From positions 42,626-106,625 of the forward strand of contig JAJPJD010000040.1 in assembly GCA_021324355.1 (NCBI GenBank): DNA of 64,000 bases, written 5' to 3'. Below, piece after piece: positions 27,346 through 35,886 of the stretch. Position numbers and translations under genes: made by a program. The notes beneath the pieces were generated by a model. The model did no database searches. It saw only the letters and a list, made by a program, of their open reading frames with translations, and had not been told where the DNA came from. How positions within the stretch are numbered: position 1 is the first letter of the stretch; each line of letters starts with the position of its first letter. The DNA comes from Actinomycetota bacterium. Its GTDB lineage: Bacteria > Actinomycetota > Acidimicrobiia > Acidimicrobiales > RAAP-2.

Positions 27346-27716
27346 CTCCCCGGCTGCTCCCCGAGATAGGCGGTCGCCGCCACCTCGACCCGAGCCCCGA
27401 GGGGGAGGGCGGCCACCGCCACCGTGGTCCGAGCCGGCGGACGGTCGCCGAAGGTGGCTGCCCAGATCTCGTTGGCAACCGGGTAGTCGGCCATGTCGAC
27501 CAGGTACACGGTGGCCGACACCACATCGGCCAGCCCGGCACCGGCGTCGGCCAAGACGGCAGCCAGGTTGGCCAATGCCTGCACCAGCTCGGCCCGGATG
27601 CCTCCCTCGACCAGACGGGGTCCGGCCGGGGAGCTGGCCACGCCAACCTGACCCGAAGTGAAGACCAATCCACCCGCCCGCACCGACGGCGCGTACGGGC
27701 CGAGCGGCCGGCTCAC
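27342..27716 (-). CDS. RidA family protein (enamine/imine deaminase)
   Basis: A 124-residue protein of the YjgF/YER057c/UK114 family. It begins with SRPLGPYAPSVRAGG, then LVFTSGQVG, and has VYLVDMADYPVANEIW. RTTVAVAALPLGARVEV contains the arginine that binds the carboxylate of the 2-iminoacid. Such proteins hydrolyse reactive enamines from PLP enzymes. GTG 27716 overlaps the stop of the upstream 2Fe-2S gene. Its TAG stop overlaps the convergent regulator's TAG within CTAG. Confidence 0.85.
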   Translation of the reverse strand: MSRPLGPYAPSVRAGGLVFTSGQVGVASSPAGPRLVEGGIRAELVQALANLAAVLADAGAGLADVVSATVYLVDMADYPVANEIWAATFGDRPPARTTVAVAALPLGARVEVAATAYLGEQPGS

Positions 27717-29299
27717 CGGACCCGCCGCCGAGTCGGCCAGCGGGGCGGCAGGCCGTCGGCCAGCCACGCGGCAGCCGCGGTGGCCGCGAAGACGGCGTCC
27801 GAGCCGTTCACCGGGACCAGGTCGCAGTGGTGGATCCGGACGTCGACCGGGGGCAGCTGAGCGGCCGGGAGGATGCCGAAGGAGCGCACCGTCAGGTCCT
27901 CGACCCGGCCGGCCTCGTCGACCGCGACCCCCTCGCTCCACACCCACCCGAGCGCCTGGTGGACCGCGCCGACGCAGTAGGACCGCAGGACGGTCTCGTC
28001 GAGGACCTCCCCCGCCCACACCTCGACCGCCACCGCGCCGTCGGTGTCGATCGAGACCTGGGCCCGGCCCCCCGACCGCCCCTCGACGGTCACGCCGTCG
28101 GCGGCCCCGACCCCTGCTGCCTGGGCGGCCAGGACGGCTCGGAGCACGGCCGCCTCGGCGAACCCGGCTGCCCGCAGCTCCGGCGCCACCGGGGGTCCGG
28201 CGGTCACCACCTCTTCCACCACCAGGCCCGGCGCACCTGCGGCCACCGCGGCCCGGTAGGGGGCGAGGTCGGCTGAGCCAGGGGGGCGGGCGACCCGGAG
28301 CACCCCGGTCCCGTCAGCCGCCACGCCGGCCGCGATCGGCGGCCGCTTCGGCCCCCGCCGCACCACCTCCTCCCGGGTCCACAGGGCCAGGACCGGCCGG
28401 CCGAACTGGTCGGCCAGGGCCCGGGCCTCGGCCCCCACCGGGGAACGCCGCTTGCCGCCGAAGGCCCCGCCGTTGGCCAGCGGGGACGCCGGGATGCCGC
28501 CCGGCCGGCACCAGCTGGCGTCGGGTTCGAGGTAGGCGGGCTCGACCCAGGTGGTCTGGAGGGTGAGGGCCCAGTCACCCTCGGGCACCTCGACCGGGTA
28601 GGCGAGCGGCCGGCCGCTCCGACGGCCCTGCACCTTGGCCAGCCCCCGGCGGGCCTCGGCCAGCGTGGCCCCCACCGAGACCTGCCCCTGGTCGCAGAAC
28701 GCGATCAGGGCGTCCGGTGGTGCGGCGTCGCTGGCGAACCCGGCGTCGCCGAGGACCTCCCGCAACCCCGAGGACTGGTGGGCTGGCCCCTCCACCTGGG
28801 CCCGCCAGGAGGCGAGCACTGGGTCCCGTGCTCGTGGGGGCGGCGGCGAGCCCTCGAGCGCGCCGGCGGCGGCTTCGAGGATGCTCTGCCAGCCGGTGCA
28901 CCGGCACAGGTGGGCGGCCAGTGCCGACGCCAGGGAGCCTCGAGCCGCGGGGCGGCCCTCCAGCGCCATCAGCCGCATCAGGATCCCCGGGGTGCAGAAC
29001 CCACACTGGCTGGCGCCGGCGGCCACGAAGGCCTCGGCAAAGCGGTTCCGCAGCACCGGGTCCACGCCCTCGAGGGTGGTCACCGACCGACCGGCGACCC
29101 GGCGGGCCGGGGTCACGCAGGCCACCCGGGGCCGGCCGTCGACCCAGACCGTGCAGCACCCGCACTGGCCCTGGGGGCTGCACCCGTCTTTGACCGAGCG
29201 CAACCCGAAGCGGTCCCGGAGCAGGTCGAGGAGGGACGCCTCGCCGTCGTCGGCTTCGACCTCGCGCCCGTTCAGCGTGAACGACACGCGCTCGGGCAT
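27713..29299 (-). CDS. 2Fe-2S protein (CoxS/XdhC-type small subunit) fused to a truncated molybdopterin-binding domain
   Basis: The 528-residue protein has residues 1-160 as a complete xanthine-oxidase-type small subunit. Plant-type cluster cysteines are in CSPQGQCGCC and the second cluster in CGFCTPG and CRCTG. The rest resembles parts of the large Mo-cofactor subunit: NGGAFGGKRRSPVG and LWTREEVVRRGPK, then YCVGAVHQALG. It is much shorter than a normal 750-residue subunit, and an FAD subunit is missing. It may be an electron-transfer or degenerate hydroxylase. It follows ErpA and is coupled to RidA. Confidence 0.7.
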   Translation of the reverse strand: MPERVSFTLNGREVEADDGEASLLDLLRDRFGLRSVKDGCSPQGQCGCCTVWVDGRPRVACVTPARRVAGRSVTTLEGVDPVLRNRFAEAFVAAGASQCGFCTPGILMRLMALEGRPAARGSLASALAAHLCRCTGWQSILEAAAGALEGSPPPPRARDPVLASWRAQVEGPAHQSSGLREVLGDAGFASDAAPPDALIAFCDQGQVSVGATLAEARRGLAKVQGRRSGRPLAYPVEVPEGDWALTLQTTWVEPAYLEPDASWCRPGGIPASPLANGGAFGGKRRSPVGAEARALADQFGRPVLALWTREEVVRRGPKRPPIAAGVAADGTGVLRVARPPGSADLAPYRAAVAAGAPGLVVEEVVTAGPPVAPELRAAGFAEAAVLRAVLAAQAAGVGAADGVTVEGRSGGRAQVSIDTDGAVAVEVWAGEVLDETVLRSYCVGAVHQALGWVWSEGVAVDEAGRVEDLTVRSFGILPAAQLPPVDVRIHHCDLVPVNGSDAVFAATAAAAWLADGLPPRWPTRRRVR

Positions 29300-29324
29300 C
29301 CGTCGGGCCCCGCGGGGCCTGGGC

Positions 29325-29687
29325 TCAGCTGAAGGACGACCCGCAGCCGCAGGTGCGGGTGGCGTTGGGGTTGGTGATGTGGAAGCCGGCGTCGTTGAGG
29401 CCGTCGCTGTAGTCCAAGGTCGAGCCGGTCATGAGCTCGGCGCTGGTGGGGTCGACCACCACCGAGACCGTCCCGAAGGTGCGGACGATGTCGTCCTCCG
29501 CCACCTCGGTGTCGAAGAACATCTCGTAGCTGTAGCCCGAGCACCCCCCGGGTCGCACTGCCACCCGCAGCACCAGGCCTTCGCCCTCCTCCTGCGCCAG
29601 GAGCTGGGCGACCTTGGAGGCGGCCACATCGGTGAGGGTCACCGGGTCCGGCTTCTTGCCGATGCTGACCGAAGTCGCGACCGTCAT
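29325..29687 (-). CDS. erpA: Iron-sulfur cluster insertion protein (ErpA/HesB type)
   Basis: The 120-residue A-type carrier has the three conserved cysteines in VRPGGCSGYSYEM and RTCGCGSSFS (CxCx pair near the C-terminus). It delivers Fe-S clusters to apoproteins. ATG 29687 has GGGAGG upstream; longer frames have no homology. It is divergent from mrp and directly upstream of a two-cluster 2Fe-2S protein, so the neighbourhood is about Fe-S assembly and use. Confidence 0.92.
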   Translation of the reverse strand: MTVATSVSIGKKPDPVTLTDVAASKVAQLLAQEEGEGLVLRVAVRPGGCSGYSYEMFFDTEVAEDDIVRTFGTVSVVVDPTSAELMTGSTLDYSDGLNDAGFHITNPNATRTCGCGSSFS

Positions 29688-29769
29688 CTGCTGCCTCCCA
29701 TCTCGACTCGGGGCCATGTTACCCGGGCCCACCGGGTGCTCGGCCCCGGTGGGCCCGTAGAATTCCGCC

Positions 29770-30951
29770 ATGGCTCCCGAGACCTCCGACCCCGTGCCCA
29801 CTCGGGACCAGGTCCTCGAGGCCTTGCGGTCGGTCATCGACCCCGAGCTGGGCGACAACGTGGTCGACCTGGGGATGGTGCGGGGGGTCGAGGTGCCGGC
29901 GCCCGGCGTGGTCCGGGTCGAGATCGCGCTCACCATCGCCGGCTGCCCGCTCCGGGCCCAGCTGGATCGGGACGTCCGGGCCCGGGTCTCGGCGCTGCCC
30001 GGCGTGCAGGCGGTCGAGCTCGCCATGGGGGAGATGGACGCCGAGGCGCGAGCCGAGGTCATGAGCCGGGCTCGGTGGAAGGCCCGCGAGCGTGCCCCGG
30101 TCACCGGCATCGCGCCGTCCACCAGGATCCTGGCGGTCGGCTCGGGGAAGGGCGGCGTGGGGAAGTCTTCGGTCACGGTCAACCTGGCGGTGGCGCTGGC
30201 CCGCCGTGGCCTCACCGTCGGCCTGCTGGACGCCGACATCTGGGGCTTCTCGGTCCCCCGGCTGCTCGGGATGGACGGAGCGGTCGAGGCCCGCCGGGGC
30301 AAGATGATCCCGCTGGTGCGCGCCGTCGAGCCCGGGACGCTGAAGGTCCTCTCTATGGGGTTCCTGGCCGACGAGGACCGGGCGATCATGTGGCGGGGGC
30401 TGGTCCTCAACCGGGCCGTCCAGCAGTTCCTGGAGGACGCCGACTGGGGGCAGCTGGACTACCTGCTGATCGACCTGCCGCCGGGCACCGGGGACATCCA
30501 GATGGGCCTGGCCCGCATGCTGCCGCGCACCGAGCTGCTCATCGTGACCACCCCGCCGGTGGCTGCCCAGAAGGTCGCCGCCCGGGCCGCCGACATGGCC
30601 CGGCGAGGCTACCTGCGGGTGGCCGGGGTCATCGAGAACATGAGCGCCTTCACCTGCGAGCACGGCACCACCTACCAGCTCTTCGGCGCCGGTGGCGGGG
30701 CCCGGCTGGCCGAGGAGATCGGCGCCCCGCTGGTCGGGACCATCCCGATCCACCCCCAGGTGTCCGAGGCCGGGGACGCTGGCGTCCCGGTCGCGATGGG
30801 CGACGGCCCGTTGGCTGGGGTCTTCGCCGAGCTCGCACGAGTCCTGGCCGAGGAGGTGGCGCCCCTGGTGGAGGCGTCGGGGTGCACCGCCCGCCTCCTC
30901 GACCAACTGGCCGAGGTGGTCGCGACCGAGCCGGTAGGGACCGAGGGCTGA
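29770..30951 (+). CDS. mrp: Mrp/NBP35 family ATP-binding Fe-S carrier
   Basis: The 393-residue protein has an N-terminal MIP18/DUF59 domain (VLEALRSVIDPELGDNVVDLG; GCPLRAQLD) and a deviant-Walker P-loop ATPase domain from about residue 120 (GSGKGGVGKSSVTVNLA, then LLDADIWGFS and DLPPGTGD). It resembles ApbC/Mrp, which carries 4Fe-4S clusters; the cysteine pair CEH...C typical of some members is only partly present (FTCEHG). It is divergent from erpA with an 82-bp shared promoter region. Confidence 0.9.
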   Translation: MAPETSDPVPTRDQVLEALRSVIDPELGDNVVDLGMVRGVEVPAPGVVRVEIALTIAGCPLRAQLDRDVRARVSALPGVQAVELAMGEMDAEARAEVMSRARWKARERAPVTGIAPSTRILAVGSGKGGVGKSSVTVNLAVALARRGLTVGLLDADIWGFSVPRLLGMDGAVEARRGKMIPLVRAVEPGTLKVLSMGFLADEDRAIMWRGLVLNRAVQQFLEDADWGQLDYLLIDLPPGTGDIQMGLARMLPRTELLIVTTPPVAAQKVAARAADMARRGYLRVAGVIENMSAFTCEHGTTYQLFGAGGGARLAEEIGAPLVGTIPIHPQVSEAGDAGVPVAMGDGPLAGVFAELARVLAEEVAPLVEASGCTARLLDQLAEVVATEPVGTEG

Positions 30952-30968
30952 CCGGCTGACGCCGACCG

Positions 30969-31868
30969 CTAGTGGTCGGCGGCGGGCGCCCACCGGCTGG
31001 CCTCGGTGGTGGCCATCGGGTCGGTGCCGTCGCTCACCCGGGCCCGACCCTCCAGTGCCAGCTTCTGGAGGTGCGCCCACAGGGAGAACCGGGCCACCGG
31101 CAACAGGGACGGCGCAACGTCGCCATAGACCGGACCGAGCAGGTCGTCGAGCCCGGCCTCTCCGGCCGCCATGAGGGCCTCCGCCACGATGGCCTCGCGC
31201 TCCAAGCGGTGGGCGATGATCGCCTCGATCACCTCGGCTGGCCGGCCGATCATCCGGCCGTGGCCGGGCGCCACCGCCGCCACCGGGGGCTGGAGGTAGA
31301 GCAGCCGGCGCAGCTCGGCCAGGTACTCGGCCATGTTCCCGTCGGGAGGGCGGATCACCACCGTGGAGCCCTGCATCACGTGGTCCCCGGAGAACAGCAA
31401 CGACTGGCCCTCCAGGAGCCAGCAGAGGTGGTCCGAGGCATGGCCCGGGGTGTGCAGGGCGCGCAGGGCAAACCCCGGCCCGCGCAGCACGAAGCCATCG
31501 CCCACCTCGGTGTCCGGCTCGACCCCCTGGGGGTGGCGGTGGGCCAGCAGCTCGGCCCCGGTTCGCTCGGCCAGGGGCTTCGCCCCCGGCGCATGGTCGA
31601 GGTGGTGATGCGTCACGGTGACCCAGCGGACGGCCCCGCCGGCCTCGGTGGCTGCTCGCTCGATCGCCCCCAAGTGCTCCTCGGTCGCCGGGCCGGGGTC
31701 GATCACCGCCAGCTCGCTCGTCCCGACCACATACGTGTTGGTCCCCGGTCCGGTCATCGCAGACGGATTGTGGGCAGTGACCCGCAGGACCCCGTCTGCC
31801 ACCTGGACCGGTACGTCGTACACCACCTCCGGCCCGGCCGCGGTCTCCGGGAGGGAGCGGGGTGGCAC
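30969..31868 (-). CDS. MBL-fold metallohydrolase (LACTB2/glyoxalase II-like)
   Basis: The 299-residue metallo-beta-lactamase fold has TNTYVVGTSELAVIDPGPA, then the zinc motif THHHLDHAPGA, a later histidine in HTPGHASDHLC, and FSGDHVMQGST. The C-terminus is a small helical domain, as in LACTB2-like enzymes. The substrate (thioester, RNA or cyclic ester) is unknown. GTG 31868 lies 1 nt after the Nudix stop, so the pair is coupled. Operon with a Nudix hydrolase suggests house-cleaning or CoA-related chemistry. Confidence 0.85.
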   Translation of the reverse strand: MPPRSLPETAAGPEVVYDVPVQVADGVLRVTAHNPSAMTGPGTNTYVVGTSELAVIDPGPATEEHLGAIERAATEAGGAVRWVTVTHHHLDHAPGAKPLAERTGAELLAHRHPQGVEPDTEVGDGFVLRGPGFALRALHTPGHASDHLCWLLEGQSLLFSGDHVMQGSTVVIRPPDGNMAEYLAELRRLLYLQPPVAAVAPGHGRMIGRPAEVIEAIIAHRLEREAIVAEALMAAGEAGLDDLLGPVYGDVAPSLLPVARFSLWAHLQKLALEGRARVSDGTDPMATTEASRWAPAADH

Positions 31869-31869
31869 C

Positions 31870-32679
31870 TCAGGCCTCCCCGCCGGCCAGGTCGGCCGGC
31901 TCGATGCTCACCACCACCTGGCGCCGACCGGCCTCGTCGACCACCACCGTCGGCTGGACGGTCGGGATGGCGCCCATCGTCGACACCGCCGCCACCAGCT
32001 CGGCCGTGGTGGCGAAGCGCCGAAGCAGGCGGAGGTTCCACACGGTGGGGAAGACCAGCTCGATCTGGCCCGCCTCCTGCTGGGCCAGGGCCTCGGCCGG
32101 TCGAACCCACATGTGGTCGATCGTCTCCACCTCGTCGTGGACGGCGGTCTGGCCCTCCGGGGCCACCGCGGCAAAGAACCGGGTGTCGTAGCGGCGGGGC
32201 GGGCCCTCGGGGGTGATCCAGTGGCCGACGTAGTAGAGGGCGTCGGCCGGCAAGCTGAGCTGCTCGGTTTGGCAGATCTCTAGGAAGCTCCGCTGACCGG
32301 CGTTGAGGGCCCGGCGGTGCTCGGCGAAGCGGGCCTCCACCGTTCGGTCCCCGAAGTCGAGCGGGCCGTCCGGACCGCTCGCCATCAGGACGCCGGCCTC
32401 CTCGAAGCACTCCCGAAAGGCGCAGACCCAGTAGGCGAGTCCCCCACGCTCGACCTCCAAGACCCGGCTGGCCTGGGCGTCGTCGCGCCCGGTGCAGCGG
32501 GCCAGCAGTGCTGCCTCGGCGTCTCCAGCGTCCAGTGCGCCGCCCGGAAAGACGTAGGCGCCGCTCACGAACTCCGAGCGCAGGCTCCGGCGGAGCATGA
32601 GGACCTCGAGACCACCCGGTCGGTCCCGCAACACCATCACCGTTGCGGCCGGCCTGGGGACGAGCGACGCGGAGCTCAC
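31870..32679 (-). CDS. Nudix hydrolase, NUDT19-like, with an insertion in the Nudix box
   Basis: This is a 269-residue protein. It opens with PRPAATVMVLRDRPGGLEVLML and then YVFPGGALD. The Nudix box is split: the glycine part GGALDAGD is followed by about 30 inserted residues before FRECFEEAGVL, which supplies the catalytic glutamates. That arrangement matches the NUDT19/RP2p branch, which cleaves CoA derivatives. It is the first gene of a two-gene unit with the MBL hydrolase. Confidence 0.8.
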   Translation of the reverse strand: MSSASLVPRPAATVMVLRDRPGGLEVLMLRRSLRSEFVSGAYVFPGGALDAGDAEAALLARCTGRDDAQASRVLEVERGGLAYWVCAFRECFEEAGVLMASGPDGPLDFGDRTVEARFAEHRRALNAGQRSFLEICQTEQLSLPADALYYVGHWITPEGPPRRYDTRFFAAVAPEGQTAVHDEVETIDHMWVRPAEALAQQEAGQIELVFPTVWNLRLLRRFATTAELVAAVSTMGAIPTVQPTVVVDEAGRRQVVVSIEPADLAGGEA

Positions 32680-32827
32680 CGGCTGAGGTTACCTGGCACT
32701 GGTCGGCGCGGCCCGATCCCGCCGCCAACGACGGCGCGTCTACGCTGGGGCGAGCCGACCCGCCGATGCCTCCTGCCCCGACGGCGCGGCCAGAACCTTC
32801 CGACAACCCGAGGACCCGAGTCCAGCC

Positions 32828-33925
32828 ATGCCCGAGACCAGCGGATCCGGTCGCACCCAGGCCGACAAGAACCGCAGCAAGCAGCTGTCCCGGCCGGTCG
32901 GCACCGGGACCAAGGGGAACGCCAAGGCTGCGGCGGCCCGCCCCCAAGGGGGGCCCCGCCGCAGCGACCAGCGCGTCCGCCCTCGCCAGCCGGCCCGCGC
33001 CGACGGTGCCCGGCGGGGCGGGCCCCGGCCGGCACCGACCCGACCCGGGCCCCGCCGCTCCCCCACCGCACTGCTCACCTGGGGAACGGCCGGCCTGGTG
33101 ATCGTGATCGTGGTGGCCCTGGTGGCCTTGAAAGTCTTCGGTGGTTCGAGCACCCCCCAGAGCGGCCCGGCCCGTACGCCGGCCTCGCCGGCCGTGGTCG
33201 CCGAGGTGACCCACATCCCGGCCTCCGTCTACAACGCGGTCGGGGTGACCTCCGACGTGGCCCCGATCTATCCCCCGATCGCGATCAGCGGGCAGAAGCC
33301 GCTCACCTTCACTGCTCCGAGTGGCCGCCAGCTTCCCGGAGTGTTCTTCTTCGGCGCCGAGTACTGCCCCCACTGCGCGGCCGAGCGGTGGGCGATCATC
33401 GCCGCACTGTCGAGGTTCGGGACCTTTCACCACCTGACGAACATGCAGTCCTCGGCGAGCGACGTCGACCCCAACACCCAGACGTTCAGCTTCTACAAGG
33501 CGACCTACACGAGCCCCTACATCGCCTTTCGAGCCGACGAGTACTACAGCAACCAGTGGGACCCGGCCACCAACGACTGGAAAGTCCTCCAGCGGCCGAC
33601 CAAGGTCGAGGCCGAACTCGAGCAGAAGTACAACTCGCCCACCTACTTCCCCTCGCTCAGCGCAGGCGAGATCTCCTTCCCCTTCCTCGACATCGGCAAC
33701 CGGGTGCTGTCTCAGGAGAACTACGACCCCTCGATCCTCCAGGGCTTGACCCGGGAGGAGATCGCGGCCGGCCTTACCTCACCAAAGAACCCGATCACCC
33801 AGGCCATCGTGGCCAGTGCCAACTACCTGTCGGCGGCGGTGTGCGCGATCGACGGCGGCCAGCCGGCGTCGGTGTGCACCAGCAGCGGCGTCCAGGCGGC
33901 CATGAAGGCTCTGAAGCTCGGGTAG
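32828..33925 (+). CDS. DUF929 thioredoxin-fold membrane protein (disulfide chemistry)
   Basis: The 365-residue protein starts with a basic, low-complexity cytoplasmic tail (1-80) and one membrane helix (about 84-104). A large extracytoplasmic domain carries the thioredoxin-like active site EYCPHCAAERW (C180, C183). DUF929 proteins are predicted DsbA-like oxidoreductases. The next gene, 5 bp on, is a VKOR that would reoxidise it, so the two probably form a disulfide-forming pair at the outer face of the membrane. It is divergent from the Nudix gene. Confidence 0.85.
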   Translation: MPETSGSGRTQADKNRSKQLSRPVGTGTKGNAKAAAARPQGGPRRSDQRVRPRQPARADGARRGGPRPAPTRPGPRRSPTALLTWGTAGLVIVIVVALVALKVFGGSSTPQSGPARTPASPAVVAEVTHIPASVYNAVGVTSDVAPIYPPIAISGQKPLTFTAPSGRQLPGVFFFGAEYCPHCAAERWAIIAALSRFGTFHHLTNMQSSASDVDPNTQTFSFYKATYTSPYIAFRADEYYSNQWDPATNDWKVLQRPTKVEAELEQKYNSPTYFPSLSAGEISFPFLDIGNRVLSQENYDPSILQGLTREEIAAGLTSPKNPITQAIVASANYLSAAVCAIDGGQPASVCTSSGVQAAMKALKLG

Positions 33926-33929
33926 CCCG

Positions 33930-34532
33930 GTGGGCACGGCCTTGAGCCGGCTGGCCCAGGCCGGTCCGGCCCAGCCGACGGCACCGTGGCGAGCGTGGAC
34001 GTCGTTCCTGCTCGCCCTGTGCGGCCTGGGCGTGTCGACCTACCTCACGGTCGTGCACTTCGCCGGCAACCAGCTCCTGGTGTGCTCAGCCAACAGCGTG
34101 GTCAACTGCGAGGCCGTCATCACGAGCCCGCAGTCCTACGTCGCCGGGATCCCGGTCGCCGTCCTCGGCCTGGCCTTCTACGTGGTCATGGTGGCGGCCT
34201 CCTCCCCATGGGCGTGGCGGGCGCGCGACCGCCGGATCCACCTCGCCCGGCTGGCGCTGGCCGCGGCGGGCATGGCCTTCGTCCTCTATCTGATCGGCAC
34301 CGAGCTGCTCGTCATCAAAGCGATCTGCCTGTGGTGCACCGCGGTCCACGTCCTCACGTTCGCCCAGCTGATCCTGGTGGTGGCCACGGTGCCCACCATG
34401 GTCGGCTGGGCCAGCCAGCCCGAACCCCATGCCGCAACCGCCCGACCCGGGTCCCGACCGCCCGGCCGCCCCGCCCCTCGGGCCGGAGCCTCCCCAGCCA
34501 GGCGAGCGGGCTCGGGGGCCCGCCGCCGCTGA
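33930..34532 (+). CDS. Vitamin K epoxide reductase family protein (VKOR)
   Basis: The 200-residue membrane protein has four or five helices. It shows the four VKOR cysteines: loop pair in CSANSVVNCEAV and the active-site CxxC in CLWCTAVH. It also has VAGIPVAVLGL. It oxidises a Dsb-like partner using quinone. The C-terminal tail (last 35 residues) is basic and Pro-rich. It is 5 bp downstream of the DUF929 thioredoxin-fold gene; some VKORs are fused to such domains, supporting a functional couple. Confidence 0.88.
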   Translation: MGTALSRLAQAGPAQPTAPWRAWTSFLLALCGLGVSTYLTVVHFAGNQLLVCSANSVVNCEAVITSPQSYVAGIPVAVLGLAFYVVMVAASSPWAWRARDRRIHLARLALAAAGMAFVLYLIGTELLVIKAICLWCTAVHVLTFAQLILVVATVPTMVGWASQPEPHAATARPGSRPPGRPAPRAGASPARRAGSGARRR

Positions 34533-34535
34533 CCC

Positions 34536-34793
34536 TCAGCCGGCTCGCCGCTCCACGAGCTGCTTGCGCTCGGCCTCGTTGAGGCCGCCCCAGATGCCGT
34601 GGGGCTCCCGGATCCGCAAGGCGTAGTCAAGGCAGTCCAACCGGACCCGGCACTCGGCACAGATGGCCTTGGCCCGGGCCTCCCGAGCCAGCTTCTCCTC
34701 CTTGCGCTCGACGTGCGCAGGAGGGAAGAACGCCTTGGACTGCGGGCCCCGACACGCGGCGGCCGCCTGCCAGGACTCAGGACCCTGAGGCAT
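34536..34793 (-). CDS. WhiB-family (Wbl) iron-sulfur transcriptional regulator
   Basis: The 85-residue Wbl protein has four cluster cysteines (AACRGP, then CAECRVRLDC) and the DNA/sigma-binding turn GIWGGLNEAERKQL. It starts at ATG 34793, where homologues start; the open frame extends upstream without homology. Wbl proteins hold a 4Fe-4S cluster sensitive to NO or oxygen and work with the primary sigma factor. It is divergent from two ArsA/Get3-type ATPases, an order that recalls whiB4 beside Rv3679-Rv3680 in mycobacteria, though the sequence reads more like WhiB1/WblE. Confidence 0.92.
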   Translation of the reverse strand: MPQGPESWQAAAACRGPQSKAFFPPAHVERKEEKLAREARAKAICAECRVRLDCLDYALRIREPHGIWGGLNEAERKQLVERRAG

Positions 34794-34923
34794 GCTCCAC
34801 CCCCACCCTCTTCCCCTCCGGCGCACAGGGTACTGCCGACCCCTTGGCACGACAAGGCCGCTGAACTGGGCTTTCGGCGTGGACACGGCGGGCCTGGCCC
34901 GGTCGGGCAGTACGCTCCGCCAG

Positions 34924-35886
34924 GTGCAGGTGGCCGATTTCTGCTCGGCGAGCAAGGTGGTGATCGTCGCCGGCAAAGGCGGGGTCGGCAAGACCACCGT
35001 CTCGGCCGCGCTGGCCCGCATGGCCGCCGATCACGGGCTGTCGGTGCTCCTGGTCGAGCTGGAGGGCCGGCCGGGGCTGGCTGCAGCGTTCGGCGCGGCC
35101 GAGCCCCTCGCCTACCACGACGCCACCCTCTACGAGGGCGGCCGTGGGCGGGTCGCCGGGCGCTGGCTCACCCCCGACGATGCCCTCCTCGAGTACCTGG
35201 ACGACCACGGCCTCGAGCGCATCTCCCGCCGCCTGGTCTCCTCCGGGGTGCTCGACGTGGTTGCCACCGCCATCCCCGGCATCCGCGACGTGCTCGTGCT
35301 GGGCAAGGTGAAGCAGCTGGAGCGGGCCGGAGCAGCCGACCTCATCGTCCTCGACGCTCCGGCCACCGGGCACGCGGTCACCTTCCTCACCTCGGCCAAC
35401 GGCTTGCTGGACGCCGCCCGCACCGGCCCCATCCGGGCCCAGGCCTCCGAGGTCCTCCAGATGCTGAGCGACCCGGCCCGGTGCCGGGTGCTGCTGGTCA
35501 CCCTCCCCGAGGAGATGCCGGTCAGCGAGACGGTCGAGGCCGCCTTCCGCCTGGAGGACCAGGCCGGGGTCCAGCTCGGTCCAGTGGTGGTCAACCGGCT
35601 GGATCCGGCCCGTCCCGGCCTGAGCGAGCGGGCAGCCGACGCCGCCCGGGCGGCCGGCGTGGCAATGGACGCGACCCAGCTGGCCCAGCTCGAGGCGTCC
35701 CGCCAGTTCGCCCTGCGTCGGCTGGCGCTGCAGGACGCCCAGCTCGAGCGGCTGGCCCGCGAGCTCCCCCTCCCCCAGCTCCGGCTGCCGTCGCTGGTTG
35801 CGCCGTCGATCGGCCCCCCCGAGCTGGCCGCCTTGGCAACCACGCTCGCCGAGGCGGTCGAGGGGCTGGGGGCGACGCTGCGGTGA
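34924..35886 (+). CDS. ArsA/Get3-family ATPase, first of pair
   Basis: This is about 320 residues with deviant Walker A AGKGGVGKTT (residues 16-25, signature lysine present) and switch motif LDAPATGH. It resembles anion-transporting ArsA and tail-anchored-protein-targeting Get3, but half-length like Get3. GTG 34924 is preferred; GTG 34879 is possible. It overlaps the second ATPase by GTGA, so the two likely form a heterodimer. In mycobacteria the equivalent pair lies beside a WhiB gene, as here. Confidence 0.85.
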   Translation: MQVADFCSASKVVIVAGKGGVGKTTVSAALARMAADHGLSVLLVELEGRPGLAAAFGAAEPLAYHDATLYEGGRGRVAGRWLTPDDALLEYLDDHGLERISRRLVSSGVLDVVATAIPGIRDVLVLGKVKQLERAGAADLIVLDAPATGHAVTFLTSANGLLDAARTGPIRAQASEVLQMLSDPARCRVLLVTLPEEMPVSETVEAAFRLEDQAGVQLGPVVVNRLDPARPGLSERAADAARAAGVAMDATQLAQLEASRQFALRRLALQDAQLERLARELPLPQLRLPSLVAPSIGPPELAALATTLAEAVEGLGATLR

